This document shows, in pieces, positions 8,986 through 19,953 of a stretch of DNA of 64,000 bases. The stretch covers positions 992,001 to 1,056,000 of the forward strand of contig NZ_CP012573.1 in assembly GCF_001280205.1 (NCBI RefSeq), in the 5' to 3' direction. Below the pieces are notes generated by a model that did not search any database, had not been told where the DNA came from, and worked only from the letters and a program-made list of their open reading frames with translations. Source of the stretch: Clavibacter capsici (lineage in GTDB: Bacteria > Actinomycetota > Actinomycetes > Actinomycetales > Microbacteriaceae). Within the stretch, counting starts at the first letter, position 1. The number at the start of each line of letters is the position of its first letter. The position numbers were made by a program, and so were the translations under genes.

Positions 8986-9666
8986 ATGACAGCACGGATA
9001 CTGGTGGTCGACGACGACACCGCGCTCGCCGAGATGATCGGCATCGTCCTCCGCACCGAGGGCTTCGAGCCCTCCTTCTGCGGGGACGGCGGCCAGGCGC
9101 TCGCCGCGTTCCACGAGGGCAAGCCCGACCTGGTGCTCCTCGACCTCATGCTCCCCGGCCTCGACGGCATCCAGGTGTGCGACCTCATCCGCGCCGAGTC
9201 GGGCGTGCCCATCATCATGCTCACCGCGAAGTCCGACACGGCGGACGTCGTCAAGGGCCTCGAGTCCGGCGCCGACGACTACATCGTCAAGCCCTTCAAC
9301 CCGAAGGAGCTCGTCGCGCGCATCCGCACGCGCCTGCGTCCCACGGCCGCCGCCTCGCCCGGCCTCCTCCAGGTGGGCGACCTCGTGGTCGACGTCGAGG
9401 GCCACGAGGTGCGCCGCGGCGACGTGCGGATCAACCTCACGCCCCTCGAGTTCGACCTCCTGCACGCGCTCGCCAGCCGCCCGCAGCAGGTGTTCACGCG
9501 CGAGATGCTGCTCGAGCAGGTCTGGGGCTACCAGTACAAGGCCGACACGCGCCTCGTCAACGTCCACGTGCAGCGCCTGCGCGCGAAGGTCGAGGACGAC
9601 CCGGACAACCCGCGCATCGTCATGACCGTCCGCGGCGTCGGCTACCGCGCGGGGGCCGCGGCCTAG
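8986..9666 (+). CDS. mtrA: Response regulator MtrA
   Basis: A 226-residue OmpR-type response regulator. The receiver domain (1-115) shows the acidic pocket VVDDD at 7-11, phospho-acceptor Asp53 in VLLDLMLPG, Thr in MLTAKSD and Lys in VKPFNPKEL. The C-terminal winged helix contains LTPLEFDLLHAL and VWGYQYKADTRLVNVHVQRLRAKVE. Gene order with mtrB, lpqB, hpf and secA identifies it as MtrA, the actinobacterial regulator of cell-wall hydrolases, division and osmotic response. The partner kinase gene follows after 4 bases. Full length with no sign of damage, unlike the three genes that follow. Confidence 0.96.
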   Translation: MTARILVVDDDTALAEMIGIVLRTEGFEPSFCGDGGQALAAFHEGKPDLVLLDLMLPGLDGIQVCDLIRAESGVPIIMLTAKSDTADVVKGLESGADDYIVKPFNPKELVARIRTRLRPTAAASPGLLQVGDLVVDVEGHEVRRGDVRINLTPLEFDLLHALASRPQQVFTREMLLEQVWGYQYKADTRLVNVHVQRLRAKVEDDPDNPRIVMTVRGVGYRAGAAA

Positions 9667-9670
9667 CCCC

Positions 9671-11327
9671 ATGCGCCCCCTGCCCGTGTGGCTCGTCGAC
9701 TGGAGGTCGTGGCCCCGACGCCTCGTCCGGATCTGGTCGGTCTCCCTCCAGTTCCGCACCGTCCTCATCACGGTCGCGCTCTCGGGCGGCACGGTCCTCC
9801 TCATCGGCGTGCTCATGACGCAGAGCATCTCGAGCGACCTCTTCCGTCAGCGCCTCGACACCGTGCTGCAGCAGTCGAACAGCGCCACCAGCCGGATGCA
9901 GGAGCAGTTCACCTCCTCCGACGCGTCCGACCAGACCGAGCTCGAGCAGCTGCGCACGCAGGTGTTCGACGAGCTCCGCGGCAGCGCCATCAACCTCTCC
10001 GACTTCGCCTTCCGCCGCACGCCCGGCACGGAGGCGCGCAACGTCCTGCAGAACGCCTCCACCGCCGACTACGTCGACAGCCTCCTGAGCGCCGACCTCC
10101 GCCGCGCGGTCGGCGAGGGCACGGGCACGCAGCAGTGGCAGTCGGTCGCGATCCCGGTGGGGGACCAGGGCCGGACGAGCCCCGGCATCGTCGTCGGATC
10201 CAGCATCGACATCCCGTCAGCCGGCCGCTACGAGCTGTACCTCGTCTACGACCTCGGCGACATCCAGCAGACCCTCGACTTCGTGGCCGGCACGATCCTC
10301 CTCGCGTTCCTCTTCCTCATCGTGCTGATCGGCGCGATCGCCTGGCTCGTCGTGCGCCTCGTCGTGGCGCCCATCCGCGTCGCCGCCGACACCAGCCAGA
10401 AGCTCGCGGCCGGGCAGCTCGAGGAGCGCCTGCCCGTCAAGGGCGAGGACGTGATCGCGACGCTCGCCCGCTCGTTCGTGATCGCGACGCTCGCCCGCTC
10501 GTTCAACGGCATGGCCGACTCGCTGCAGACGCAGATCACGCAGCTCGCCGACCTCTCGCAGCTGCAGCAGCGCTTCGTCTCCGACGTCTCGCACGAGCTG
10601 CGCACGCCGCTGACCACCATCCGGCTCGCGGGCGGCGTCCTCTACGACCTGCGGGAGGACTTCAGCCGCCGCGGCCGCCCGCAGCGCGAGCTGCTGCACA
10701 CGCAGGTGGAGCGGTTCGAGACCCTGCTCGCCGACCTGCTGGAGATCAGCCGCTTCGACGCCGGCGCGGTGGACCTCGACCGAGCCGACGAACCTGGTCC
10801 GGCTCGTGGAGGACAGCATCGAGGAGTTCGAGGGCCTCGCGGCGCAGAAGGGCTCGGAGCTCCGGCTGGTCGCGCCGGCGGCTACTTCGACGCCGAGATG
10901 GACGCGCGCCGGGTCCGTCGCATCGTCACGAACCTCGTCGGCAACGCGGTCGACCACGGCGAGGGCCGGCCCATCGTGATCACCGTCGACAGCGACCGCG
11001 ACGCCGTGGCCCTCGCGGTCCGGACTACGGCGTCGGCATGACGCACGAGGAGATGGGCCACGTCTTCGACCGGTTCTGGCGCGCGGATCCGTCGCGCCAG
11101 CGCACCACGGGCGGCACGGGCCTCGGCCTCGCCATCTCCCTGGAGGACGCGAACCTGCACCACGGCTGGCTGCAGCTGTGGTCGCGCCGGGGAGGGGTCC
11201 TGCTTCCGGCTGACCCTGCCGCGGCGGCCCGACGTGCCCCTCGAGAGCTCGCCGTCGCCCTGCCCCCGACGACCCCGCAGACGACCACGCCGACGAGGAG
11301 CGCGCCCGTGTCCCCCCCCACCCCTGA
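9671..11327 (+). pseudogene. mtrB: mtrB sensor histidine kinase, multiply frameshifted
   Basis: The MtrB kinase, which senses envelope state and phosphorylates MtrA. The intact N-terminal part has two membrane segments (about residues 37-57 and 206-230) flanking an extracellular domain, a HAMP region, and a dimerisation helix with His308 in [12 protein letters not shown]. From about 10780 the frame breaks: apparent small losses near 10780, 10875, 11021, 11193 and 11260 are needed to read [18 protein letters not shown], then [17 protein letters not shown] and a Pro/Asp-rich tail ending at 11327. All ATP-binding motifs are present across frames. A 27-bp tandem duplication adds nine residues in HAMP. 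Since MtrB is strongly conserved and the breaks fall in G/C runs, sequence error is more likely than a dead gene. Confidence 0.85.
10451..10504 (+). repeat. 27-bp perfect tandem duplication in mtrB HAMP
   Basis: Two identical 27-base copies, 10451-10477 and 10478-10504, repeat nine codons (VIATLARSF) in frame, residues 261-278. Related HAMP domains have this segment once. Confidence 0.95.
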
Positions 11328-13010
11328 TCCGCGCCGCCGTCCCCGCCGCCGCCCGGGTGGCCGCCGTCGCGCTCGTCGCGGCCTGCGCGATCCTCCTCGC
11401 CGGCTGCGTCTCCATCCCCTCGGGCGGCCCGGTCACGCGGGCCCCGCCGTCGTCGCCGACGAGTCCGGCGTCAGCTACCAGCCCGACGGCCCGCAGGACG
11501 GCGACGGCCCCGACGACGTCGTGGCGGGCTTCGTCGACGCCGCCACCAGCTCCGCCGACCAGTACGGCGTCGCCCGCCAGTTCCTCTCCTCCGACTTCGC
11601 GTCCCGGTGGGACCCGTTCGCGAGCGTCGTCGTATGGGAGGGCCAGCCCGAGACGTCCGAGGAGGTCGACGGCACGTACAGCTACTCGGTCACGACCATC
11701 GCGACGGTCGACGGCCAGGGCCACTACCGCGAGGTCGGCAGCGACCAGGAGACGCGCCTGGCCTTCCAGCTCGTGCAGGAGCGCGGCCAGTGGCGCATCG
11801 CCAAGGCGCCCGACGGCATCGCGCTGCGCTCCACCTACTTCCGCGAGATCTTCAGCGCGCACGCCCTCTACTTCTTCGACCCGACGTTCTCGTTCCTCGT
11901 GCCGGACCTCCGCTACTTCGTCACGCGCGCGTCCCAGAGCGTGAGCACCCGCATCGTCAAGCTCCTGCAGGGCCCCTCCCCGTGGCTGTCGCAGCCGGCC
12001 GTGGTCACGGCCTTCCCCGAGGGCACGCGCCCCGCCGTCACGACCGCGGCCGGCACGCCGCAGGTGGACCTCTCGACGGAGGCGCGCGCGGCCGACGGCG
12101 TCACGCAGCAGCGGATGAAGCTCCAGCTCCGGCAGAGCCTGTCCGCCATCCCGTCGGTGCTCGACGTGCAGATGCTCGTCGACGGCACGCCCCTGACCGT
12201 CGCGGACCTCGGCGGGCGCGGCCGGTGAAGGACCCGCAGTCGGAGTCGCGTCCGCTCGTGCTCGCCCAGGGCGCGTTCGGCTACCTGGGCGGGGAGAGGG
12301 TCGCGCCGCTCGGCACCCTCGGCACGCGCGTGACCGCCCTCGGAGCGGACGCGGCGACGCTCAGCGCGGACGGCCGGCAGGCCGCGGTGCGGAACGGGTC
12401 CGGCGTCTGGACGGTCGGCGACGGCGATCGCGACGCGGTCCTCCTCGACACGCGGCGGGCCTCGTGGCCCGTCGCTCGACGCGCAGGGATACGTCTGGTC
12501 CATCCCCGCGGCGGATCCCCGCGGCCTCGTCGCATGGGGCCCCGACGGCGTCGGCCACCCGGTCGCCGTGAGCTGGACCGGGACGGGGCGCGTCGTCTCC
12601 CTCGAGGTCGCGCGCGACGGCGCGCGCGTGCTCGTCCAGCTCGAGACGGGGCCGGGCCGCAGCTGTTCGTCGCGTCCATCGTGCGGGACGGCGGCGTGCC
12701 CACCAGCCTCACCACGTCGCCCCTCGAGCTCGTGGCCACGCCCGGCACGCCGCTCGACGCGACGTGGGTGGACGAGCTTGACGTCGCGACCCTGACGCTC
12801 GCGCCCGACGGCGAGCGCCAGGTCACGCTGCACCAGGTCGGCGGCCCGTCGAAGGACATGGGATCCGCGGCCGACGGCGTCTCCATCACGGGCGCGAACG
12901 ACGAGAGCGGCCTGCGCGTCCTCACCGGCGCCGGCGCGCTCCTCACGCCGCGGGGCAGCACGTGGCAGCAGACGGCCACCGGCGTCTCCTTCGTCGCGAC
13001 CAAGCGCTGA
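11308..13010 (+). pseudogene. lpqB: lpqB lipoprotein, multiply frameshifted
   Basis: LpqB is a lipoprotein that interacts with the MtrB sensor and modulates MtrA phosphorylation. A lipoprotein signal is seen in one frame ([13 protein letters not shown], with SIPSGG after the Cys). The GerMN domain lies in another frame from about 11446 ([13 protein letters not shown] to VADLGG at about 12220), and the C-terminal propeller is in further frames up to the stop at 13010 (SFVATKR). Breaks are near 11311 (a run of eight C), 11440, 12222, 12470 and 12655. The probable start is the GTG at 11308. All segments align in order as one protein, so only small indels separate them. Probably sequence error; otherwise a pseudogene. 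Confidence 0.82.
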
Positions 13011-13071
13011 CGCACTCCACCGATCCGCCACGTCCCCCGCTCATGCGGCGCGCGCCTGCCACCCTCGGCGC

Positions 13072-13863
13072 GTGATCCCTCCGCGTCCGTCCGCCTCCGT
13101 CCCGTCGTCCGATCCGCCTGCTCGACGCCCTCGCCGTGCTCGCGCCGGTCGCCTGCGCCGGGTGCGGGGCACCCGACCGCGCCGTCTGCCCCGCCTGCGC
13201 GGCCGCGCTCCGCCCCGCTCCCGTCGTGCGCCCGCTCGCGCTCCCGCCGTGGACGGGCCGCGCGGACGCGTCCGGCCCGCGTCGTGCCCGTCGGCTGCGG
13301 CGCCGCCTACGCCCCGCCGTGGCCGGCCCTCCTCTCCGCGCTCAAGGAGGAGGGCCGCACGGACGCGGCGCGCGCGATGGCCGCGCCCTCGCCCGGGCCG
13401 TGCGCGTGGCCCTGGTCGCCGCGGAGCGCGCCGCCGCGTCCGCCGATCCGCCGCCCGGATCCGCCCGCCCCTCGACGTGCTCGACGTCCCGTCGCCCCGG
13501 TCGGCCCTCCGTCGCCGCGGCTACGCGCCCGTCGGGGTCCTGCTGGCGCGCGCCCGCATCCGCCCCCTGCGCGGGCCCGGCATCCCCGGGCTGCGGCGCC
13601 ACCCGCTGCGCTTCACGCGCCGCCCCGCCGACCAGGCCGGCCTCGGCGTCGCCGCCCGGGCCGCCAACGTCGACGGCTGCCTGGCCGCCCGCGGCGACCT
13701 CGCGGGCCGCCGCGTCGTGGTGGTCGACGACGTGCTCACCACCGGCGCCACCCTCCGGGAGACCTGCCGCGCGGTGCGGGCCGCGGGCGGCGAGGTCGTC
13801 GCCTGCGCGGTGCTGGCCGCCGTGCCCGCCCGTGCGGCGGCCGGCTCCGCCCGCAGGTCGTGA
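13072..13863 (+). pseudogene. ComF-like phosphoribosyltransferase, frameshifted
   Basis: A ComF family protein. In one frame from about 13113 a zinc-ribbon-like segment CAGCGAPDRAVCPAC is readable. A second frame gives VGCGAAYAPPWPALLSALKEEGRTDAARAM, and a third ALARAVRVALVAAERAAA. From about 13470 the frame ending at 13863 gives RRRGYAPVGVLLARA and the PRPP-binding loop VVVVDDVLTTGATL. At least three frame changes are required between 13100 and 13470. ComF is needed for DNA uptake in competent bacteria, but the role in actinobacteria is unproven. Position between lpqB and hpf is the usual one. The start is uncertain; the GTG at 13072 is the first candidate. The disruption continues the damaged stretch of mtrB and lpqB. 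Confidence 0.75.
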
Positions 13864-13943
13864 CCGGCCCGTCGCTCCCTGTGCATGTCCGATGCACTCG
13901 CGGTCCACCCGCCGGATGCCTCGCGCAGGGAGGAGCCGAGGTC

Positions 13944-13949
13944 TAGGCT
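13944..13949 (+). promoter_or_regulatory. -10 box TAGGCT upstream of hpf
   Basis: TAGGCT about 67 bases before the hpf start; transcription would give a leader of about 60 bases containing the strong GGAGG at 14006-14010. No clear -35 seen. Confidence 0.4.
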
Positions 13950-14016
13950 CGCCCGAAAGGCGTGAAAGTGATCGCCCTCTTCCAGCGGGCGACGCGTCAT
14001 GATCTGGAGGTACGTC

Positions 14017-14706
14017 ATGGACATCAACATCACCGGCCGCAACGCGGAGATCACCGACCGGTTCCGCGTGTACGCCACCGAGAAGGCCGAGAAGATCGCG
14101 CAGCTCGCCGAGAAGTCCATCTCGCTCGACATCAAGGTCTCGCGCCACAGCGAGAAGTCCGGCGGCTCCGCCGGCGACGACCGCGTGGAGATCACCCTCG
14201 TCGGCCCCGGCCCCGTCGTCCGCGCGGAGAGCAGCGCGGCCGACAAGTTCGCGGCCTTCGACCTGGCCCTCGGCCGGATGCTCGAGCGCCTGCGCCGTGC
14301 CAAGGACAAGAAGAAGATCCACCGCGGCAACCACCGCCCGGTGTCCCTCCACGAGGCGGCCACCGAGGGGTTCGCCCAGATCGACCTCGATCCCGCCGAC
14401 GTCGAGCTCATCGAGCGCGTCAACGGGAAGGGCGTCGCCCCCGCCGACCAGCCGGTCGAGGAGGAGGACTACTGCCCGGTGGTCATCCGCACCAAGGTCT
14501 TCCCGTCGCAGTCGATGACGGTCGACCAGGCGCTGGAGCACATGGAGCTCGTCGGCCACGACTTCTTCCTCTTCATCGACGCGGAGACCGACCGCCCGAG
14601 CGTCGTCTACCGCCGCAAGGGCTGGGACTACGGCGTCATCGGCCTGGCGGACGGCGAGCAGGAGCTCGCCGGGGCGGGCGCCGGCTCCCGGTCGCTGCGC
14701 CGCTGA
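14017..14706 (+). CDS. hpf: Long-form ribosome hibernation promoting factor
   Basis: A 229-residue HPF/RaiA protein. The N-terminal S30AE domain (1-105) starts [20 protein letters not shown] and binds the decoding centre. An Arg/Lys linker and then the C-terminal dimerisation domain (about 165-225) with [21 protein letters not shown] and [15 protein letters not shown] allow 100S ribosome dimers. The length matches the long form found in most actinobacteria. The ATG at 14017 is preferred over the one at 13999 because GGAGG lies 6 bases upstream. It acts in the cytosol in stationary phase or stress. A strong hairpin follows the gene. Confidence 0.95.
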   Translation: MDINITGRNAEITDRFRVYATEKAEKIAQLAEKSISLDIKVSRHSEKSGGSAGDDRVEITLVGPGPVVRAESSAADKFAAFDLALGRMLERLRRAKDKKKIHRGNHRPVSLHEAATEGFAQIDLDPADVELIERVNGKGVAPADQPVEEEDYCPVVIRTKVFPSQSMTVDQALEHMELVGHDFFLFIDAETDRPSVVYRRKGWDYGVIGLADGEQELAGAGAGSRSLRR

Positions 14707-14724
14707 TCCGCTCCCTCCGTCCAC

Positions 14725-14756
14725 GAGGCCCCGCGCGCTCCGGCGCGCGGGGCCTC
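14725..14756 (+). terminator. Hairpin terminator after hpf
   Basis: Perfect 14-bp stem, 14725-14738 with 14743-14756, loop TCCG, starting 19 bases after the hpf stop. No T-run follows, as is usual in high-GC actinobacteria. Confidence 0.65.
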
Positions 14757-14816
14757 GCGCGTCCACCGGGCTCCACGGGGTCAGGGCGCTCCCGGGAAGA
14801 GGGCCGGACGAGTCGG

Positions 14817-14822
14817 TACTAT
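14817..14822 (+). promoter_or_regulatory. -10 box TACTAT upstream of secA
   Basis: TACTAT is the best -10 match in the 202-bp hpf-secA gap and lies 86 bases before the secA start. Together with the hpf terminator it suggests that secA has its own promoter. Confidence 0.45.
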
Positions 14823-14908
14823 GGCGATGCTCGTCGGCGGCGACATCCGCGCGCCGTCACGGCGGTCGTCGTCATCCGACGCCCGCCCATCTACGCAGGG
14901 AGACACCG

Positions 14909-17734
<2,826 letters not shown>

Positions 17735-17799
17735 GCCCGGGGTGCGGGCCGGTGGTGAGTGCGCCGGTCCGCACCCCCGTGGCACACGGGAACGTGGCA

Positions 17800-17843
17800 C
17801 ACGAGAAGGGCGCATCCCCCCGGGGAGATGCGCCCTTCTCGTG
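17800..17843. terminator. Bidirectional terminator, secA / Rv3235-like gene
   Basis: Perfect 17-bp stem, 17800-17816 with 17827-17843, and a 10-base loop. It stands between the convergent secA stop and the stop of the minus-strand gene at 17854 and can serve both. Confidence 0.8.
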
Positions 17844-17853
17844 CGTCCGGTGC

Positions 17854-18444
17854 CTACAGGACGTTGATGGCCGTGGCCCGCCAGCGTCGATCGAGCCCTT
17901 CCAGGCGGATGGCGACGGCGCGAGCGCGTGCGCGACCGTGGACGACGATGACGGCCTCGATGACCCCGTCACGCGGCGAGAACGACGTGACCGTGCCGAT
18001 GGTGAAGACCGGTCGCGTGACGGACTGGCCCTTGGTGCGTCGGGCGCGCGCGCTGAGCACCACGCGCTTGAGGAGGTGACGGTAGACGTCGTCGCTGACC
18101 CAGCGGGCGATCTGGTCGAGCTCCCGGGCGCCGGCGAGGATCTCGATGACGCAGCGCGTGAGGTTCTCGAGCAGCGGGCCGGACGGGGGGAGGTCCTGGC
18201 TGCTGCACGGCTGCCGGCCGAAGAAGTCGTCGACGTCGAAGCGCTTGTGGACGGTGCCGCGGACGGTGGCGGTGGCGGTGGGGCTGGACGACCGGCTGGA
18301 CGTCCCTGGCGTCGGGATCCCCGCCGATGCGGCTGGTGATGCGGGCTTCCGAGCACCGGACCGGCGTGCGGAGGCCCCTTCGGCGCTGCCCGTGACGGCG
18401 CTCCCGCGGTCGGGGAGCTCCTCCTGTGGCACTGCTTCACTCAT
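17854..18444 (-). CDS. Rv3235 family protein
   Basis: A 196-residue protein. The first about 60 residues are Ser/Pro/Ala-rich and look disordered. The C-terminal half matches the Rv3235 family pattern: LLENLTRCVIEILAGARELDQIARWV, then VYRHLLKRVVLSAR, and a beta-rich end GVIEAVIVVHGRARARAVAIRLE. The family function is unknown; its gene is commonly next to secA in actinobacteria, as here. No membrane segment or signal peptide is visible. ATG at 18444 has GGGAG 8 bases upstream. A perfect 14-bp palindrome lies just upstream of the start. Confidence 0.85.
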   Translation of the reverse strand: MSEAVPQEELPDRGSAVTGSAEGASARRSGARKPASPAASAGIPTPGTSSRSSSPTATATVRGTVHKRFDVDDFFGRQPCSSQDLPPSGPLLENLTRCVIEILAGARELDQIARWVSDDVYRHLLKRVVLSARARRTKGQSVTRPVFTIGTVTSFSPRDGVIEAVIVVHGRARARAVAIRLEGLDRRWRATAINVL

Positions 18445-18468
18445 GCGTCACTCCCATCCCGGTGCTCC

Positions 18469-18482
18469 CCCCCGATCGGGGG
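18469..18482. promoter_or_regulatory. GC-rich palindrome upstream of Rv3235-like gene
   Basis: Perfect palindrome of five C, GATC, five G, located 25-38 bases before the minus-strand start in the divergent gap. A candidate protein-binding site; nothing shows which regulator would use it. Confidence 0.35.
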
Positions 18483-18648
18483 ACCACGATGACTGGTCAA
18501 CTGTGACAGCGCGAGAGGCTCGGCGCACGCTCAGGACGCAAGATGTGGAGAACTGAGAGCGGATCTCAAGGAACGGACCCAAGGTGACCCGGATGTCCGA
18601 GCCGTCCCCGCCGCCCTGCGTCCTCCCCGCCACCCCGGACGTCGTCCG

Positions 18649-19257
18649 ATGAGGTGGGAGAACCTCTTCGACGATCTCGAGGGCCAGTGGGAGACGGCCC
18701 GGCTCGCCGAGGAGCGCGACCAGCGCGCGGAGGAGGAGCGGGTGCGCGTCGCCCGCACCGTCGTCCGCGATCGCCTGCGGGCCCTGACGGCATCGGACCA
18801 GGCGCGGCCGCTCCGGGTGTCGCTCTCCGACGGCACCTGGATCGACATCCGGGCGAAGGTGCTCGGTCGCGACTGGCTGTCCGGGGACCTCGTGGTGCCC
18901 GGCGAGGCGAGCGCGGCCCGGGAGGAGCGCGCGTGCATCCTGCCCCTCGCCTCCATCCACGCGCTCGCGCTCGACCGCGACCAGGTCCGGTCGAGCCTCG
19001 CCCCGGTCGCGGAGCTGCCGCCGGAGCGCGGGATCGTCGACCGCATCGGGCTCCCCTTCGTCCTGCGCGACCTCTGCCGGCGCCGCGCGCGCGTCGAGCT
19101 GCGCCTGCACGACACGGTCGTCGGAGGCACGCTGGATCGTGTCGCCCGGGACCACGTGGACGTCGCGGTGCACGAGGCGGGCACCCCGCGACGCGAGTCC
19201 GCCGTCTCCGGGTACCGGCTCGTGCCGCTGGCGGGGATCGTGCTCGTCCGGGTCTGA
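18649..19257 (+). CDS. Conserved hypothetical protein, 202 aa
   Basis: Not assigned to a family. The N-terminus (MRWENLFDDLEGQWE) and the next about 45 residues form a strongly charged helix rich in Glu and Arg. Two later segments resemble each other and have an Sm- or SH3-like strand pattern: RVSLSDGTWIDIRAKVLGRD near residues 59-78, and RVELRLHDTVVGGTLDRVA near 145-163. No membrane segment, signal or Cys is present. There is no obvious ribosome-binding site. It precedes the SAF and ParA-like genes in the same direction, with a 55-bp gap, so it may be in one transcript with them. A DNA- or RNA-binding role would be a guess. Confidence 0.75.
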   Translation: MRWENLFDDLEGQWETARLAEERDQRAEEERVRVARTVVRDRLRALTASDQARPLRVSLSDGTWIDIRAKVLGRDWLSGDLVVPGEASAAREERACILPLASIHALALDRDQVRSSLAPVAELPPERGIVDRIGLPFVLRDLCRRRARVELRLHDTVVGGTLDRVARDHVDVAVHEAGTPRRESAVSGYRLVPLAGIVLVRV

Positions 19258-19312
19258 GCGGCATGTGGACAACGCACGACGCCCGCGCACGCCGTCCCCG
19301 ACATTGACCGGC

Positions 19313-19951
19313 ATGCCTCCCACCCCTCGTCCCGCGCGCCCGGCGCGCCGTCCCGTCTGGCTGGATCCGCGCTTCGTCGTCGGCCTCGTCCTCGTCCTCG
19401 TCTCCACGGGCGGCGTCGTGGCGCTCCTCCGTTCCGCGGACTCGTCCGTGGTCGTCATGGCGGCCGGTTCCCCCCTCGATGCCGGGAGCACGGTGCACGC
19501 GTCCGACCTCGTGCCGGTCCGGGTGCGCATCGACGGCGCCGCCGACCTCTACGTGTCGCCGGACGCCGCCGACGGGCTCGTCGTCACGCGGTTCGTGGGT
19601 GCGGGCGAGCTGGTCCCGCGATCGTCCCTGGCGTCGGCCGACTCGCGCACCACCGCCTCGGTCGTCGTGCCCACGTCCGCCGGGGCCGACCACCTCGTCG
19701 CCGCCGGGACCGTGGTCGACGTCTGGTCGGCGTCCGCCAGGGGCAGCGGCACCAACGCCTACGACCCGCCGCGCGTCATCGTGTCGGGCGCGACCGTCGC
19801 GCAGGTCATCCAGCCCCAGGGGTTCGTCGCCGACCAGGACCACGCGCAGGTGCAGCTCACCGTCCCCCGTCAGGAGGTGGCGGCCGTCATCGCGGCCACC
19901 GACGCACGCGACCAGATCACGCTCGTGCCCGTCGGCGACGCGGGAGCCTGA
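19313..19951 (+). CDS. SAF domain protein, CpaB-like
   Basis: A 212-residue protein with a short basic N-terminus, one membrane anchor (FVVGLVLVLVSTGGVVALL, about residues 22-40) and a SAF domain on the outer face: MAAGSPLDAGSTVHASDLVPVRV, then FVGAGELVPRSSL. SAF domains occur in CpaB/FlgA-type proteins that support pilus or flagellar assembly. The companion ATPase starts 2 bases after its stop. No CpaF, TadB, TadC or pilin gene is found here, so a pilus role is not supported locally. ATG at 19313. Confidence 0.8.
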   Translation: MPPTPRPARPARRPVWLDPRFVVGLVLVLVSTGGVVALLRSADSSVVVMAAGSPLDAGSTVHASDLVPVRVRIDGAADLYVSPDAADGLVVTRFVGAGELVPRSSLASADSRTTASVVVPTSAGADHLVAAGTVVDVWSASARGSGTNAYDPPRVIVSGATVAQVIQPQGFVADQDHAQVQLTVPRQEVAAVIAATDARDQITLVPVGDAGA

Positions 19952-19953
19952 GC

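Noticed and set aside
9688-12228. One long plus-strand frame through mtrB and lpqB
   Set aside because: Only its part from about 11446 is real (LpqB GerMN domain); the earlier part is an off-frame reading of mtrB.
10780-13470. Programmed ribosomal frameshifting in mtrB/lpqB
   Set aside because: Too many shifts in too many genes, no slippery heptamers or conserved stimulatory structures; sequence error or decay explains it better.
13999-14016. Upstream ATG start for hpf (six extra codons)
   Set aside because: The GGAGG at 14006-14010 falls inside those codons and is well spaced for the ATG at 14017, where the HPF family sequence begins.
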